This document shows, one piece after another, positions 17,492 through 28,538 of a stretch of DNA of 45,190 nt (position 1 is its first letter; the number at the start of each line of letters is the position of its first letter). The notes under the pieces are model-generated. The model saw only the letters and a list, made by a program, of their open reading frames with translations. It had not been told where the DNA came from and did no database searches. This DNA comes from Gammaproteobacteria bacterium. GTDB lineage: Bacteria > Pseudomonadota > Gammaproteobacteria > JACCYU01. The stretch covers positions 1-45,190 of the forward strand of contig JACCYU010000102.1 of assembly GCA_013696315.1 (NCBI GenBank), given 5' to 3'. The position numbers were made by a program, and so were the translations under genes.

Positions 17492-18688
17492 TCACGCGGC
17501 GCCCGTGCCCGTTTCCTCCAGCTTGAGCCCGTCCGGCGCGAAGCGGACCCCCAGTTCGCCCGCGAGCATTTTCTGCAACGTGCGCCCCGCGAGCCGCGCG
17601 CGCCAGCCTTGCAGCACCGGAACGTCGGTGTCTCCCGCCACCAGCCGTTCGAGCGCGCTGCGCGTCGATAATGCGGCGGGACTGACCTCAAACCGCGCCG
17701 CCTGCGCGCGCACCAGCGCCATCAGCACGTCCACCATCGCGTCCTGCGCGGGTGTCAGGTCAAGCCGCGAGGGTGGGCTTGGCCAGGTCGCCTCCGGTTC
17801 CTGTGATGCACGGGCGATGGTCTCGATAAGCGTCGCGCCGTAGCGTTGCACCTGCTGCGGTTGCAGTCCGCGCATGCGCGCCAGCGCGGTCTGATCGCGC
17901 GGCGTCTGACGCGCCAGATCGACCAGCGCCGGGTCCGGCAGAATCCACTTGCGCGGCTTGTCGCGGTGCGCGGCTTCCCGTTCCCGCCACGTGGCCAGGG
18001 CGCGCAGAATGTTAAGCTGGCCGGATGAGAGTTTTTGCAAGCCACCAATGCGGCGCCAGACCTGCGCGGCGTCGATTTCAAAGGTGTGGGCGCGCTGCAA
18101 GCGCTCGAAATCGTCCGTCAGCCAGTCGAGACGGCCCTTGTCCGCCAGCATCGTCTGGAGCCTGGGATAAATCACGCTCAGATACCGCACATCGTCGGCG
18201 GCGTAATGAATTTGTTCAGCATCCAGGGGACGTTCGGACCAGTCGCTGCGAGTGTGTGTTTTCGAAAGTGCCACACCCAGTATCTGCTGCACCAGGTTGG
18301 CGTAACCGACCTGCTCGCCAAAGCCGAGCAGGCTGGACGCGATCTGGGTGTCGAACACAGGCCGGGCCGGTTCGCCGCGCAATTGATACAGTATTTCCAG
18401 ATCCTGGTGGGCGGCGTGCAACACCTTGATAATGCGCGTGTCGTAAATCACGTCGAGCAGCGGCGACAGACTATCCAGCGCGAGCGGGTCGATACAGGCC
18501 ACCAGTGTAGGCGTGGCGATCTGCAGCAGGCATAAGCGCGGGTAGTAGGTCCGCTCGCGGATAAATTCCGTGTCCAGCGCGATCCATTCGGCGTCTTGCA
18601 GATGCGCGCAGAGCGATGTCAGGCCCTGCGGCGTATCGATGAATAAATCGTCTTTGTTGACTGAGTCCTTCTCAACTGGTGCATGCAT
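17492..18688 (-). CDS. rnd: Ribonuclease D
   Basis: A 3'-5' exoribonuclease of the DEDDy family acting in tRNA 3' maturation. Exo I is ALDTEFIRERTYYP with the DxE pair; Exo II is around HAAHQDLEILY; Exo III is IHYAADDVRYL with the Tyr and Asp of DEDDy. The C-terminal half holds the two HRDC-type helical domains, giving about 398 residues, the normal length. The start is placed at ATG 18688 (MHAPVEKD); an in-frame ATG at 18706 is possible. The start overlaps that of the divergent ChaN-like gene, so the two promoters must lie within each other's coding ends. Confidence 0.93.
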   Translation of the reverse strand: MHAPVEKDSVNKDDLFIDTPQGLTSLCAHLQDAEWIALDTEFIRERTYYPRLCLLQIATPTLVACIDPLALDSLSPLLDVIYDTRIIKVLHAAHQDLEILYQLRGEPARPVFDTQIASSLLGFGEQVGYANLVQQILGVALSKTHTRSDWSERPLDAEQIHYAADDVRYLSVIYPRLQTMLADKGRLDWLTDDFERLQRAHTFEIDAAQVWRRIGGLQKLSSGQLNILRALATWREREAAHRDKPRKWILPDPALVDLARQTPRDQTALARMRGLQPQQVQRYGATLIETIARASQEPEATWPSPPSRLDLTPAQDAMVDVLMALVRAQAARFEVSPAALSTRSALERLVAGDTDVPVLQGWRARLAGRTLQKMLAGELGVRFAPDGLKLEETGTGAA

Positions 18689-19700
18689 GAAAATCCAACC
18701 TGGCATTGTTTATCGGCAACTGCTGCCCGCATGCATGATACTGGCGTTAGGTTCCGCTTTACCATCGCCGGACCAGGCGGGGACCAAAGACGGCGGGATC
18801 GAGTGGCAAAGCGATCATCTGTCCGGACACGTGCTGACGGGTAAAATATGGGATACGACGAACGGGCGCTTCATCACACCAGCGACACTCTATGACCGGC
18901 TGCGCGAGGCTGATTTCGTGCTGCTGGGCGAGGTACACGACAACCCCGATCATCATGCGCTGCAAGCCCTCGTGATCCAGCAGCTTGTGGCGCGCGGCCG
19001 CCGGCCCGCTATCGTGTTCGAGATGCTGGAGCGCGATCAGCAGGGGGCAATCGAGCGCACGCTCGCGCAGAGTTCTCGTTCGGCGGATCGTCTCGGTAAG
19101 GTCACGCGCATGAGTGCGCGCGGGTGGCCCTGGCCGCTTTACAGACCCTTGATCGAAAACGCGATGGCGCTCGGTTTGCCGATTGCCGGCGCGGACTTGT
19201 CAGGTCCCACAGTAGACCGGATTGTGGCGGAAGACGCGGACGTGCTGAGGCCTGAGCGCATGCGGCGACTGGCGCTGGACGCGCCGCTGGCAGCGCGCGA
19301 TGAAGAGGTCATGCGCGCGGATATCGTGGCCGCGCATTGCGGATACGCACCGCAAGCGCGGCTGGATGGCATGGTCGCGGCGCAACGCGCGCGCGATGCG
19401 ACGTTCACCGACACACTGCTCGCCCAGGATGACGAAGGCGCCGTGCTGATCGCCGGCAGTGGCCATGTGCGCAACGACTTCGCCGTGCCGGCCTACCTGC
19501 GACGGCGCGCGCCCGGCAAGTCTGCGGCGAGCGTCGCGTTTACCGAAGTTGCCGCGGGCCAGACGTCGCCCGGTGATTACCTGCCGGCAGCGGCAGATGA
19601 CCGCGCCGCATTCGATTACCTCTGGTTTACTCCCGGCAGTCAGCCCGGCGAAGCTTGCGCCAGGTTTGAGGAGAGCCTGCGCAAGCTGCGCCAGCGTTAG
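18687..19700 (+). CDS. ChaN family putative haem-iron-binding protein
   Basis: A 337-residue protein with an N-terminal hydrophobic leader (residues about 10-25). The ChaN/Tiki-like core starts with DFVLLGEVHDNPDHH, where Glu and His are the residues tied to haem or metal binding in this superfamily, followed by ALVIQQLVARGRRPAIVFEML, and later VLIAGSGHVRNDFAVP, the second conserved block with GxGH. ChaN is an outer-membrane-associated lipoprotein implicated in haem iron handling; no good lipobox is seen here, so this copy may be periplasmic. It starts back to back with rnd. No strong Shine-Dalgarno sequence is visible. Confidence 0.82.
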   Translation: MKIQPGIVYRQLLPACMILALGSALPSPDQAGTKDGGIEWQSDHLSGHVLTGKIWDTTNGRFITPATLYDRLREADFVLLGEVHDNPDHHALQALVIQQLVARGRRPAIVFEMLERDQQGAIERTLAQSSRSADRLGKVTRMSARGWPWPLYRPLIENAMALGLPIAGADLSGPTVDRIVAEDADVLRPERMRRLALDAPLAARDEEVMRADIVAAHCGYAPQARLDGMVAAQRARDATFTDTLLAQDDEGAVLIAGSGHVRNDFAVPAYLRRRAPGKSAASVAFTEVAAGQTSPGDYLPAAADDRAAFDYLWFTPGSQPGEACARFEESLRKLRQR

Positions 19701-19868
19701 CCTTAAGCGGCCGATGCCGGCGTGTGTGCGTTTTAATCCAGTGATAACAGGGCTATGATGACCTGACGCGGCGCGGCCAGATTGACCGGCCTGCAAGATC
19801 ACGTTCATGCCGGCGTTGCGCGGCATTTCCGGTAACCTGTTCGAACAACTAAATCATAAGGACTATTA

Positions 19869-21395
19869 ATGTTCTGGCGCCCAAGCAAACAGATGAACGC
19901 ACGCATTTCGAATCTGCGCGCGCATCTTAAAGATGAGAATCCGGTTCTGGTCGATGTGGTTGGCAGTTACCAGGAGCTGGACAAGGTCGCTTACCGGCTG
20001 GGTCTGCTCGATCGGAACGAGTCGTTCGCGACCCGCATCTCCTGGTGGCCGATGATCGCGGTGCTCGGCACATTCTCCGCCGGCAAATCCACCTTCATCA
20101 ATCAATATTTGAGCGCACCTCTGCAGCAGACCGGCAACCAGGCGGTGGACGACCGGTTTACCGTGATCTGCTACAGCTCCGACAACGAGGTGCGCGTGCT
20201 GCCGGGGCTCTCGCTGGACGCCGATCCGCGCTTTCCTTTCTATCAGATCAGCGAAGAGCTGGACAAGGTCGCCACCGGCGAGGGCGGCCGCATCAACGCC
20301 TATCTGCAACTGAAAACCTGTCCGTCGGAAAATTTGCGCGGCAAAATTTTCATCGACTCGCCCGGTTTCGACGCCGACGAGCAACGCAACGCCACCTTGC
20401 GCATCACCGATCACATCATCGATTTGTCTGACCTGGTGCTGGTGTTCTTCGATGCCCGGCATCCGGAACCGGGCGCCATGCAGGACACCCTTGAACATCT
20501 GGTCGCCGGCACGGTGCAGCGCAACGACGCCAACAAGGTGTTATTTATTCTCAATCAGATGGACGTGACCGCGCGTGAAGACAATGTCGAGGACGTGGTT
20601 TCCGCCTGGCAGCGCGCGATCGCGCGGGGCGGGATCGCAAGCGGTCGTTTCTATACCGTGTACAACGAGCAGGCGGCGGTGCCGATCGAGGACGCGAATC
20701 TGCGCCGGCGCTATGAAACAAAGCGCGACGCCGATCTTGCGGAAATCGGTCAGCGTATCGAGCAGGTGAGCGTGGAGCGCGTATACCGGATCGTCGGTTC
20801 GCTGGAGAGCCTCGCGAACCGTATCGAGCAGCACAGTGTGCCCATGTTGCGTAGATCCCTGGAGCGGTGGTACCGGCGGGTGATGACCCTCGATCTCCTG
20901 ATCATACTGCCCATATTGTTGCTGTTGCTGGGCGCCAGCATTTCGGCGGGTTACTGGGACGGCATTGTATTTGCACCACCCTGGATCGATGCGCTGGGCG
21001 CTGCGTGGATCACCCTGACTGTACTGGGCGCGGTACTTTTCGCCGCCATGCTGGGAATTCATTTCTGGATGCGCGCGATAATCGCCAGACGCATCGCGGG
21101 CGGGCTCGAAGACGATCAGGGTCCCGGTCATCTGGCGCGGGCGTTTCTCAAAAACACCCGCGCCACCAGGAGTGTGTTCCGCTCAACCCCGGCGGGATGG
21201 GGTAAGGCCAGCCGTAAACATATCGCCAAAGTGCGCGAGGCAGCCGACGGTTTTGTGCAGAAGCTCAACGACCGCTACACCAATCCCTCGGGCGGAAAGT
21301 CTGCCGCCGCCACGTCTGACAACGCCGGGGCGGCTAACTTCGGGGCGGATAAAGACGAATCGCCCGCCCGTCAGGCGTCCGGGCAGCGCGGCTAA
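19869..21395 (+). CDS. Dynamin-like GTPase, membrane-anchored
   Basis: A 508-residue protein with a complete GTPase domain: G1 GTFSAGKST at about 67-75, G3 DSPG at 163-166 and G4 NQMD at 229-232. A helical stalk-like region follows, then two or three membrane segments (about 341-361 and 373-400), and a polar, low-complexity C-terminus rich in Ser and Ala. This layout fits bacterial dynamin-like or EHD-type proteins, which remodel or protect membranes; the local role is unknown. AAGGA lies upstream of the ATG. Its stop overlaps the convergent mreD stop by 3 bp. Confidence 0.8.
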   Translation: MFWRPSKQMNARISNLRAHLKDENPVLVDVVGSYQELDKVAYRLGLLDRNESFATRISWWPMIAVLGTFSAGKSTFINQYLSAPLQQTGNQAVDDRFTVICYSSDNEVRVLPGLSLDADPRFPFYQISEELDKVATGEGGRINAYLQLKTCPSENLRGKIFIDSPGFDADEQRNATLRITDHIIDLSDLVLVFFDARHPEPGAMQDTLEHLVAGTVQRNDANKVLFILNQMDVTAREDNVEDVVSAWQRAIARGGIASGRFYTVYNEQAAVPIEDANLRRRYETKRDADLAEIGQRIEQVSVERVYRIVGSLESLANRIEQHSVPMLRRSLERWYRRVMTLDLLIILPILLLLLGASISAGYWDGIVFAPPWIDALGAAWITLTVLGAVLFAAMLGIHFWMRAIIARRIAGGLEDDQGPGHLARAFLKNTRATRSVFRSTPAGWGKASRKHIAKVREAADGFVQKLNDRYTNPSGGKSAAATSDNAGAANFGADKDESPARQASGQRG

Positions 21396-21877
21396 CGCAT
21401 GCCGCGCGCTCGGAAGGTTGCCTGCAACAGCACCGACACGCATGGCCACAGCACCATGCTGCTCAGCACTGGCGCCCAGTACAGCCAGGATTCCTGCGCA
21501 AAACCCTGAATGCCGTTGATCCACAATGTCGCGCTTCGGTATACCAGCAGCATGAGACCGACGAATATCGCCTGCTGATACAGCGGGAACCAGCGCAGAC
21601 GGGGATACAGGCGCAACGTGATGTAGGCGATCACCGAAAACCCCAGGGCATGCGCGCCCAGCAGCGTGCCCTGGGCCGCATCCATGATGAGCCCTAGCGC
21701 CCATCCGGCGCCGATACCCACCTGGCGCGGCACGGTCAGCACCCAGTAAATCAAGGTGAGCGCCACCCACTCGGGACGCCACGCCACTGCCCACTCCGGC
21801 AGCGGCGTCAGGGTAAGCATGCCGGCGATCGCGAAACTGCTGACAATCGCCAGTGCGGAAGACGAGGAGCGGCTCAT
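21392..21877 (-). CDS. mreD: Rod shape-determining protein MreD
   Basis: A 161-residue inner-membrane protein with about five hydrophobic segments and the MreD-type stretch WALGLIMDAAQGTLLGAHAL. It belongs to the elongasome, linking MreC and the cytoplasmic MreB filaments to cell-wall synthesis. ATG 21877 gives the usual length; GTG 21895 in frame would add six residues. It is the last gene of mreB-mreC-mreD and starts 23 bp after the mreC stop. Confidence 0.9.
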   Translation of the reverse strand: MSRSSSSALAIVSSFAIAGMLTLTPLPEWAVAWRPEWVALTLIYWVLTVPRQVGIGAGWALGLIMDAAQGTLLGAHALGFSVIAYITLRLYPRLRWFPLYQQAIFVGLMLLVYRSATLWINGIQGFAQESWLYWAPVLSSMVLWPCVSVLLQATFRARGMR

Positions 21878-21900
21878 GCTGGCGGCGCCGGCCACTTACG

Positions 21901-22767
21901 TCAGGGCGCTGCCGGCGCCGGCGCTGCCTTCGCACGCGTTCCGGGCGTGGGCGACCATACCAGCAGGACCTCACGGCTACGATCCAGATGAGAAAATGGT
22001 ACGGCTTCGAAGGTTGTAAACGGCTCGCCCGACTGGCGATGCACGCGCGTAATCGTGCCGACCGGATAGTCAGGCGGGTAGCGTCCGGCGAGTCCGGACG
22101 TGCTGACCACGTCGCCCACCCGCACATCCGCGTTAACCGATAAGTGGCGCAGGCTCAGCACCTGCGGGTTGCCGGTGCCGTACGCCAGCATGCGCAGGCC
22201 GTTACGGTTGACCTGCACCGGCAGCGCATGGCTGGGATCCGAAATCAGGATCGCCGAAGCGCTGAGTGGGTTCACTTCCGTAATCTGGCCCATTACGCCG
22301 TGCGCGTCCAGCAGCGGCTGGCCCACGAACGCGCCGTGGTTAGCGCCCTTGTTGATAACGATGCGCTGCCGGTAAGGGTCCAGGTCTACGGACAGCAACT
22401 CCGCCACCAGTACCCGCTCGCGGCGCAGTTGCGTGGATGATTTAAGCAGTTCGCGCAGACGGATGTTTTCATGCTCCAGTGCGGAGAGCTTTTGCAGCCG
22501 CGCACTAAACAGGAGTTGTCGTGCACGCAAATTTCGATTTTCCTCGACCAATCGCTTGTGCGCCACCAGCGTTTGCGTGAACCACAATCCGGCGCGCGAC
22601 GGTAGATCCACCAGGTATTGCAATGGATAAATGACCGTGGCGAGCGATGTACGCAGCGGGTCCAGATGCGTATAGCGCTGGTCGATCGTCATCAGCACGA
22701 TGGAGGTGATGACGCAGATCACCAGCTTGCCGGTGATCGATGCGTCGGCACTAAAAAGGGGTTTAAT
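21901..22767 (-). CDS. mreC: Rod shape-determining protein MreC, possible AUU start
   Basis: A periplasmic scaffold anchored by an N-terminal helix. An amphipathic coiled coil (ENRNLRARQLLFSARLQKLS) is followed by the beta-rich MreC domain (VINKGANHGAFVGQPLLDAHGVMG cut across several strands) and a Pro/Ala tail. The obvious start, GTG 22722, would cut into the membrane helix. In-frame upstream codons read KPLFSADASITGKLVICVI, like the KPIFSRG start of E. coli MreC, and the codon before Lys is ATT at 22767 with GGGAG nine bases upstream. No ATG, GTG or TTG is available at the right place, so an AUU start is proposed, giving 288 residues. Confidence 0.85.
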   Translation of the reverse strand: MKPLFSADASITGKLVICVITSIVLMTIDQRYTHLDPLRTSLATVIYPLQYLVDLPSRAGLWFTQTLVAHKRLVEENRNLRARQLLFSARLQKLSALEHENIRLRELLKSSTQLRRERVLVAELLSVDLDPYRQRIVINKGANHGAFVGQPLLDAHGVMGQITEVNPLSASAILISDPSHALPVQVNRNGLRMLAYGTGNPQVLSLRHLSVNADVRVGDVVSTSGLAGRYPPDYPVGTITRVHRQSGEPFTTFEAVPFSHLDRSREVLLVWSPTPGTRAKAAPAPAAP

Positions 22768-22911
22768 TGGCTGTTTCTCCCGTGTGGCAAGCGCGTTTGA
22801 GGCGCCGATGTTAAACCACGGGTTGCGGAGCGGATACCGATGCCGGCGACAGCCGGTCGAGGCGGGGATACCGGTGGTGAGGCGGGCCCCGCGAACGGAC
22901 GCCGGGGATGA

Positions 22912-24051
<1,140 letters not shown>

Positions 24052-24069
24052 TTATTGCGGGAGACGGCA

Positions 24070-24357
24070 GTGGCGCTGAGCGCTGAAGACATCCGCAGGA
24101 TCGCGCATCTGGCGCGGCTGCGGATTGACGAGCAGGATATCCCCCGCTACGCGGACAGCCTGTCAGAAATTCTTGACCTCGTGGAACAGCTGCGCCAGGT
24201 GGATACGCAAGGCGTGCTGCCCATGGCGCATCCGCAGGACGTTGCACAGCGGTTGCGCGCCGACGAGGTGACAGAAACCGACCAGCGCGCGCGCTTTCAG
24301 GAAAACGCGCCACTTACCGAGGCGGGCGTTTACCTGGTGCCGCGGGTGATTGAGTGA
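24070..24357 (+). CDS. gatC: Aspartyl/glutamyl-tRNA amidotransferase subunit C
   Basis: A 95-residue small subunit of the GatCAB amidotransferase, which converts Glu-tRNA(Gln) and Asp-tRNA(Asn) to the amidated forms. The start LSAEDIRRIAHLARL and the end ENAPLTEAGVYLVPRVIE are typical. GTG 24070 is chosen because it gives the usual N-terminus and has GGGAG seven bases upstream; a TTG at 24055 is in frame. It is the first gene of gatCAB. Confidence 0.94.
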   Translation: MALSAEDIRRIAHLARLRIDEQDIPRYADSLSEILDLVEQLRQVDTQGVLPMAHPQDVAQRLRADEVTETDQRARFQENAPLTEAGVYLVPRVIE

Positions 24358-24437
24358 AGGAGCGGTTAAGAGTAGTTCACTTGCGGATCGATTTGCTACT
24401 CCTCACGCCTCACTCTCCACACGACGTTTTTTAGGCA

Positions 24438-25895
24438 ATGCACGATCTCACCATCAAACAACTGACCGCAGGCCTGCGCGCGAAGGAATTCACTGCGCGA
24501 GAATTGATCTCGCATTTCCTCGCGCGCATCGAGCGCCATGCCGGCGCGCTCAACTGCTTCATCACCGTGACCCACGAGCAGGCGCTGGCGGCCGCGGATG
24601 ACGCGGATCAGCGTCTGCGCGCGGGCGAGGGCGGGCCGCTGACCGGCGTGCCCTTCGCGCACAAGGATATCTTTTGCACCGGGGGCGTAAAGACTTCGTG
24701 CGGCTCGCGCATGCTGGATAATTTCATCGCGCCTTACGATGCTACGCTGGTACTCCGCCTGCGGGAGGCCGGCGCGGTGATGCTGGGCAAAACCAATATG
24801 GATGAGTTCGCCATGGGCTCATCGAACGAGACCAGCTACTACGGCGCGGTAAATAATCCGTGGGATAAGGCGCGCGTGCCGGGTGGTTCATCCGGCGGTT
24901 CGGCCGCGGCGGTGGCGGCGCGTCTGGTACCCGCGGCGACCGGTACGGACACCGGCGGGTCCATCCGTCAACCCGCCTCACTGTGCGGCATCACGGGACT
25001 GAAACCGACTTACGGCCGCGTATCGCGTTACGGCATGATCGCGTTCGCGTCAAGCCTGGATCAGGCCGGGCCGATGGCGCGCAGCGCCGAGGATTGCGCG
25101 CTGTTATTGCGGGCGATGGCGGGGTTCGATGCGCGTGATTCGACCAGCATCGATCGCGAGATTCCCGATTACGCCACAGGCCTCGATCGCCCGCTGGACG
25201 GTCTGCGCATAGGCTTGCCGAAAGAATATTTCGGCGAGGGGCTGGACGCTGGCGTGGCTCAGGTCATTGATGAGGCGATCGCGGGGTATCGCTCGCTGGG
25301 CTGCAACGTGATCGACATCAGCCTGCCCAACACGGGCCTCGCCGTACCCGTTTACTATGTGGTCGCGCCGGCCGAATGTTCGTCCAACCTCGCGCGTTAT
25401 GACGGTGTGCGCTTCGGCCACCGCTGCGAGGATCCGCAAGATCTGCTGGATCTTTACCAGCGCTCGCGCGGTGAGGGCTTCGGGGCGGAGGTCAAGCGCC
25501 GCATCATGATCGGCACCTACGTGCTGTCGGCCGGCTATTACGATGCGTATTATCTTAAAGCCCAGCAGGCGCGGCGGCTGATCAGCGATGATTTTAAGCG
25601 CGCGTTCGAACAGGTCGATGTCATCATGGGGCCGACCTCGCCATCGGTCGCGTTCAAACTCGGCGAAAAAGCCAGCGACCCGGTACAGATGTATCTGTCC
25701 GACATCTACACGATCGCGACCAACCTCGCAGGCCTGCCCGGCATTTCAATCCCCGCCGGTTTACACCAGGACTTGCCGGTGGGCTTGCAGATCATTGCCA
25801 ATCACTTCGACGAAAGCCGGCTGCTTAATGTCGCGCATCGGTTTCAGCAGGAGACCAACTGGCATACGCGAAAGCCGGACGGCTTCGCGGAATAG
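24438..25895 (+). CDS. gatA: Aspartyl/glutamyl-tRNA amidotransferase subunit A
   Basis: A 485-residue amidase that releases ammonia from glutamine. The Lys-Ser-Ser triad is Lys76 (FAHKDIF), cis-Ser151 (GGSSGGS) and Ser175 (GGSIRQP); the spacings of 75 and 24 residues equal those of the S. aureus enzyme. Full length. It lies 80 bp behind gatC and 187 bp ahead of gatB. Confidence 0.97.
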   Translation: MHDLTIKQLTAGLRAKEFTARELISHFLARIERHAGALNCFITVTHEQALAAADDADQRLRAGEGGPLTGVPFAHKDIFCTGGVKTSCGSRMLDNFIAPYDATLVLRLREAGAVMLGKTNMDEFAMGSSNETSYYGAVNNPWDKARVPGGSSGGSAAAVAARLVPAATGTDTGGSIRQPASLCGITGLKPTYGRVSRYGMIAFASSLDQAGPMARSAEDCALLLRAMAGFDARDSTSIDREIPDYATGLDRPLDGLRIGLPKEYFGEGLDAGVAQVIDEAIAGYRSLGCNVIDISLPNTGLAVPVYYVVAPAECSSNLARYDGVRFGHRCEDPQDLLDLYQRSRGEGFGAEVKRRIMIGTYVLSAGYYDAYYLKAQQARRLISDDFKRAFEQVDVIMGPTSPSVAFKLGEKASDPVQMYLSDIYTIATNLAGLPGISIPAGLHQDLPVGLQIIANHFDESRLLNVAHRFQQETNWHTRKPDGFAE

Positions 25896-26082
25896 TGTCC
25901 GCGAAGTGCGCCTAAAATAATGTTGCCGTTTTGCGCACTGCCGTACGCACACTGGCAAGCACTAAGAATTTGCGGCATAGCTTACTTTCCTGCGTTCGCG
26001 GGACGGCTGCATGCTAACGTTCTGACTTAAGTCTTCCGCGTTTTTTGCGTACTTCGCGGACCGCTTTCCAGAGGTAAATTAC

Positions 26083-27522
26083 ATGCAATGGGAATCCGTC
26101 ATCGGGCTTGAGGTTCATGCCCAGTTGATGACCCGATCGAAAATCTTTTCCGGCGCGTCCATCGCCTACGGTGCGGCGCCCAATTCGCAGGCGTGCGCCG
26201 TGGACCTCGGTCTGCCGGGCGTGCTGCCGGTGCTGAACGAGGCAGCGGTGCGGATGGCCGTCAAGCTGGGGCTGGCGATCGGCGCGCAGATCGCGCCGCG
26301 ATCAGTGTTCGCGCGCAAGAATTACTTCTATCCCGATCTGCCGAAAGGCTACCAGATCAGTCAGTACGAGCTGCCGGTGGTGCATCACGGGCATCTCGAC
26401 ATCGTGCTGGACGGCGGCACAATTAAAACCATTGGCGTCACCCGCGCGCATTTGGAGGAAGACGCCGGCAAGTCGCTGCACGAAGATTTTCAGGCCATGA
26501 CCGGTATAGACCTCAACCGCGCCGGCACGCCGTTGCTGGAGATCGTCTCCGAGCCGGACATGCGTTCGGCCAGAGAAGCCGTCGCTTACATGAAGAAGCT
26601 GCACATGCTGGTGCGCTATCTTAAAATCTGCGACGGCAATATGCAGGAAGGTTCGTTCCGCTGCGACGCCAACGTGTCGGTGCGGCCCGTGGGCGAGAAA
26701 AAGCTGGGCACGCGCGCGGAGCTGAAAAATCTGAACTCGTTCCGCTTCGTGGAGCGCGCCATCGATTTTGAGATCGAGCGACAGATCGAGCTGCTGGAGG
26801 GCGGCGGCTCGGTCGTACAGGAGACGCGTCTGTATGATCCTGGCAGGGACGAGACCCGCTCGATGCGCGGCAAGGAAGAGGCCAACGACTACCGTTATTT
26901 CCCGGACCCGGACCTGCTGCCGCTCGAAATCGACAGCACACTGATCGAATCGGTGCGCGCCGATCTGCCGGAACTGCCGGACGCGAAAAAGGAACGGTTC
27001 ATCCACGACTTTGGCCTGAGTGCATACGATGCCTCCGTGCTGACCAGCACGCGTGAGCTTGCGGCGTATTACGAGGATGTCGTGCGCGAACTGGACGGCA
27101 GCCCCAAGCTCGCGGCCAATTGGGTAATGGGCGATCTGAGCGCAGCGCTCAACAAAGACGGCAGGGAAATCGGCGCGAGTCCGTTAACTGCCAAAGCACT
27201 GGCCGGACTGCTCGCGCGCATCGATGACAACACTATTTCCGGCAAACTCGCCAAGGACGTGTTCGAAGCCATGTGGGCGGGCGAAGGCGATGCCGACGAC
27301 ATCATCGAGAAGCGCGGCCTGAAACAGATCACGGATACGTCGGCGATCGAATCCATGATCGACGAAGTCATCGCCGACAATCCGCAACAACTCGAACAGT
27401 ACCGCGCCGGCAAGGACAAGCTGTTCGGCTTCTTCGTCGGCCAGGTGATGAAGGCGTCGAAGGGCAAGGCAAACCCGGCGCAGGTCAATGAGATATTGAA
27501 GCTGAAACTCCGCGCGGGTTAG
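26083..27522 (+). CDS. gatB: Aspartyl/glutamyl-tRNA amidotransferase subunit B
   Basis: A 479-residue kinase and tRNA-binding subunit. The N-terminal block [20 protein letters not shown] and the block [14 protein letters not shown] hold the metal and ATP site residues; the C-terminal YqeY-like tail domain (about 400-475, ending [11 protein letters not shown]) binds the tRNA elbow. The subunit phosphorylates the mischarged amino acid and receives ammonia from GatA. Complete, with AGAGG upstream of the ATG. Confidence 0.97.
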   Translation: MQWESVIGLEVHAQLMTRSKIFSGASIAYGAAPNSQACAVDLGLPGVLPVLNEAAVRMAVKLGLAIGAQIAPRSVFARKNYFYPDLPKGYQISQYELPVVHHGHLDIVLDGGTIKTIGVTRAHLEEDAGKSLHEDFQAMTGIDLNRAGTPLLEIVSEPDMRSAREAVAYMKKLHMLVRYLKICDGNMQEGSFRCDANVSVRPVGEKKLGTRAELKNLNSFRFVERAIDFEIERQIELLEGGGSVVQETRLYDPGRDETRSMRGKEEANDYRYFPDPDLLPLEIDSTLIESVRADLPELPDAKKERFIHDFGLSAYDASVLTSTRELAAYYEDVVRELDGSPKLAANWVMGDLSAALNKDGREIGASPLTAKALAGLLARIDDNTISGKLAKDVFEAMWAGEGDADDIIEKRGLKQITDTSAIESMIDEVIADNPQQLEQYRAGKDKLFGFFVGQVMKASKGKANPAQVNEILKLKLRAG

Positions 27523-27729
27523 CGCGCGCATCAGTCGCGTGAGGAAATCGCCTCCGACCGTGCTGGCGCAGGGCTTCGGGCGAACGTGTGCTCCCGGCGT
27601 TGATGACTCAATCGCCGTTGTGGGTACGGCAAGCGAATACGAGCAGGCTTCAAGGGGTGCTTGTGACCTAACCGCAAGCGCCCTCTCGCCGTGGCAAACG
27701 CTGGGCGCAAAGTCTGCACTGCCTTTCGA

Positions 27730-28320
27730 TCACGCCCGCGCGCCCAGATCCAGTTCGGTCGATAACGCGATATCCGCGCGCAGAACGCTGCGCATGTGTC
27801 GCAGGCTCTGCTCGTTCAATTCCGGATCTATCGATGCCACGCAGTCGGCCGGCACACATAGCTCATACTCCCGCACGTAAGCGTCGTTGGCGGTGAACAG
27901 CACGCAGCTGTCCGCCGTCAAGCCTGTCATGATAAGACGTTTGGCGCCCAGGTGGTCGAGCAGGATCGGCAGGGGCGTGGCATAAAAGCCCGAGTGTTTC
28001 GGTTTGAGGATAAAGTAGTCGTCTTCCTTAGGTCTCAGCATCTTCACGATGGGCTTGCCTCGCACATTCGATTCCAGGCCGTGCGACACCAGTGTTTCCA
28101 GGCTGGATCGCCAGCGACCAAAATTGTCGTTGACATAAACGCACGGAATGCCGGCGCGGCTGGCGCGCGCCTTGAACTCGATCAGGCACCTGGCCATGTT
28201 GAGCGCGGATTCGAACAGGCGGTCGGCGCCCGGAAACTCCAGATCGTTAATCACATCCACGATCAACAGCGCGGTACCGGCGCTATCTGGCGCGTTTCCA
28301 TGAAGATCTTTGTCAGTCAT
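27730..28320 (-). CDS. Isochorismatase-like cysteine hydrolase
   Basis: A 196-residue protein with the cysteine-hydrolase triad of the isochorismatase-like fold: Asp22 (LLIVDVIND), Lys106 (FILKPKHSGF) and Cys139 (TADSCVLFTA). Members include nicotinamidases and other amidases as well as unassigned hydrolases; nothing here fixes the substrate. The neighbouring NAD synthetase gene is divergent over about 220 bp, which makes nicotinamide a tempting guess but no more. Confidence 0.85.
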   Translation of the reverse strand: MTDKDLHGNAPDSAGTALLIVDVINDLEFPGADRLFESALNMARCLIEFKARASRAGIPCVYVNDNFGRWRSSLETLVSHGLESNVRGKPIVKMLRPKEDDYFILKPKHSGFYATPLPILLDHLGAKRLIMTGLTADSCVLFTANDAYVREYELCVPADCVASIDPELNEQSLRHMRSVLRADIALSTELDLGARA

Positions 28321-28538
28321 TTTGTGTGTCCAATGTCGTCGCCAGATTACCCGGCAAAGAGCAATCCTGATGCCAGATTGATCTGTTTTAGCGCCCGCGT
28401 TGCCTTGCTTGGCATGAACCAGCAGGCGAGATGACTGCTCGATAGGTCGGCTCGGCGCTGGCTCGGCCCTGGGGTGTCGACGCGCGGTGCGTAAAAGTCG
28501 AAACTAGACGCGTCTGTGTTCAGTCAAGGGTCGGCGTT

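Noticed and set aside
27523-27729. Possible gene between gatB and the isochorismatase-like gene
   Set aside because: Open frames are short, lack ribosome-binding sites and resemble nothing; treated as spacer.
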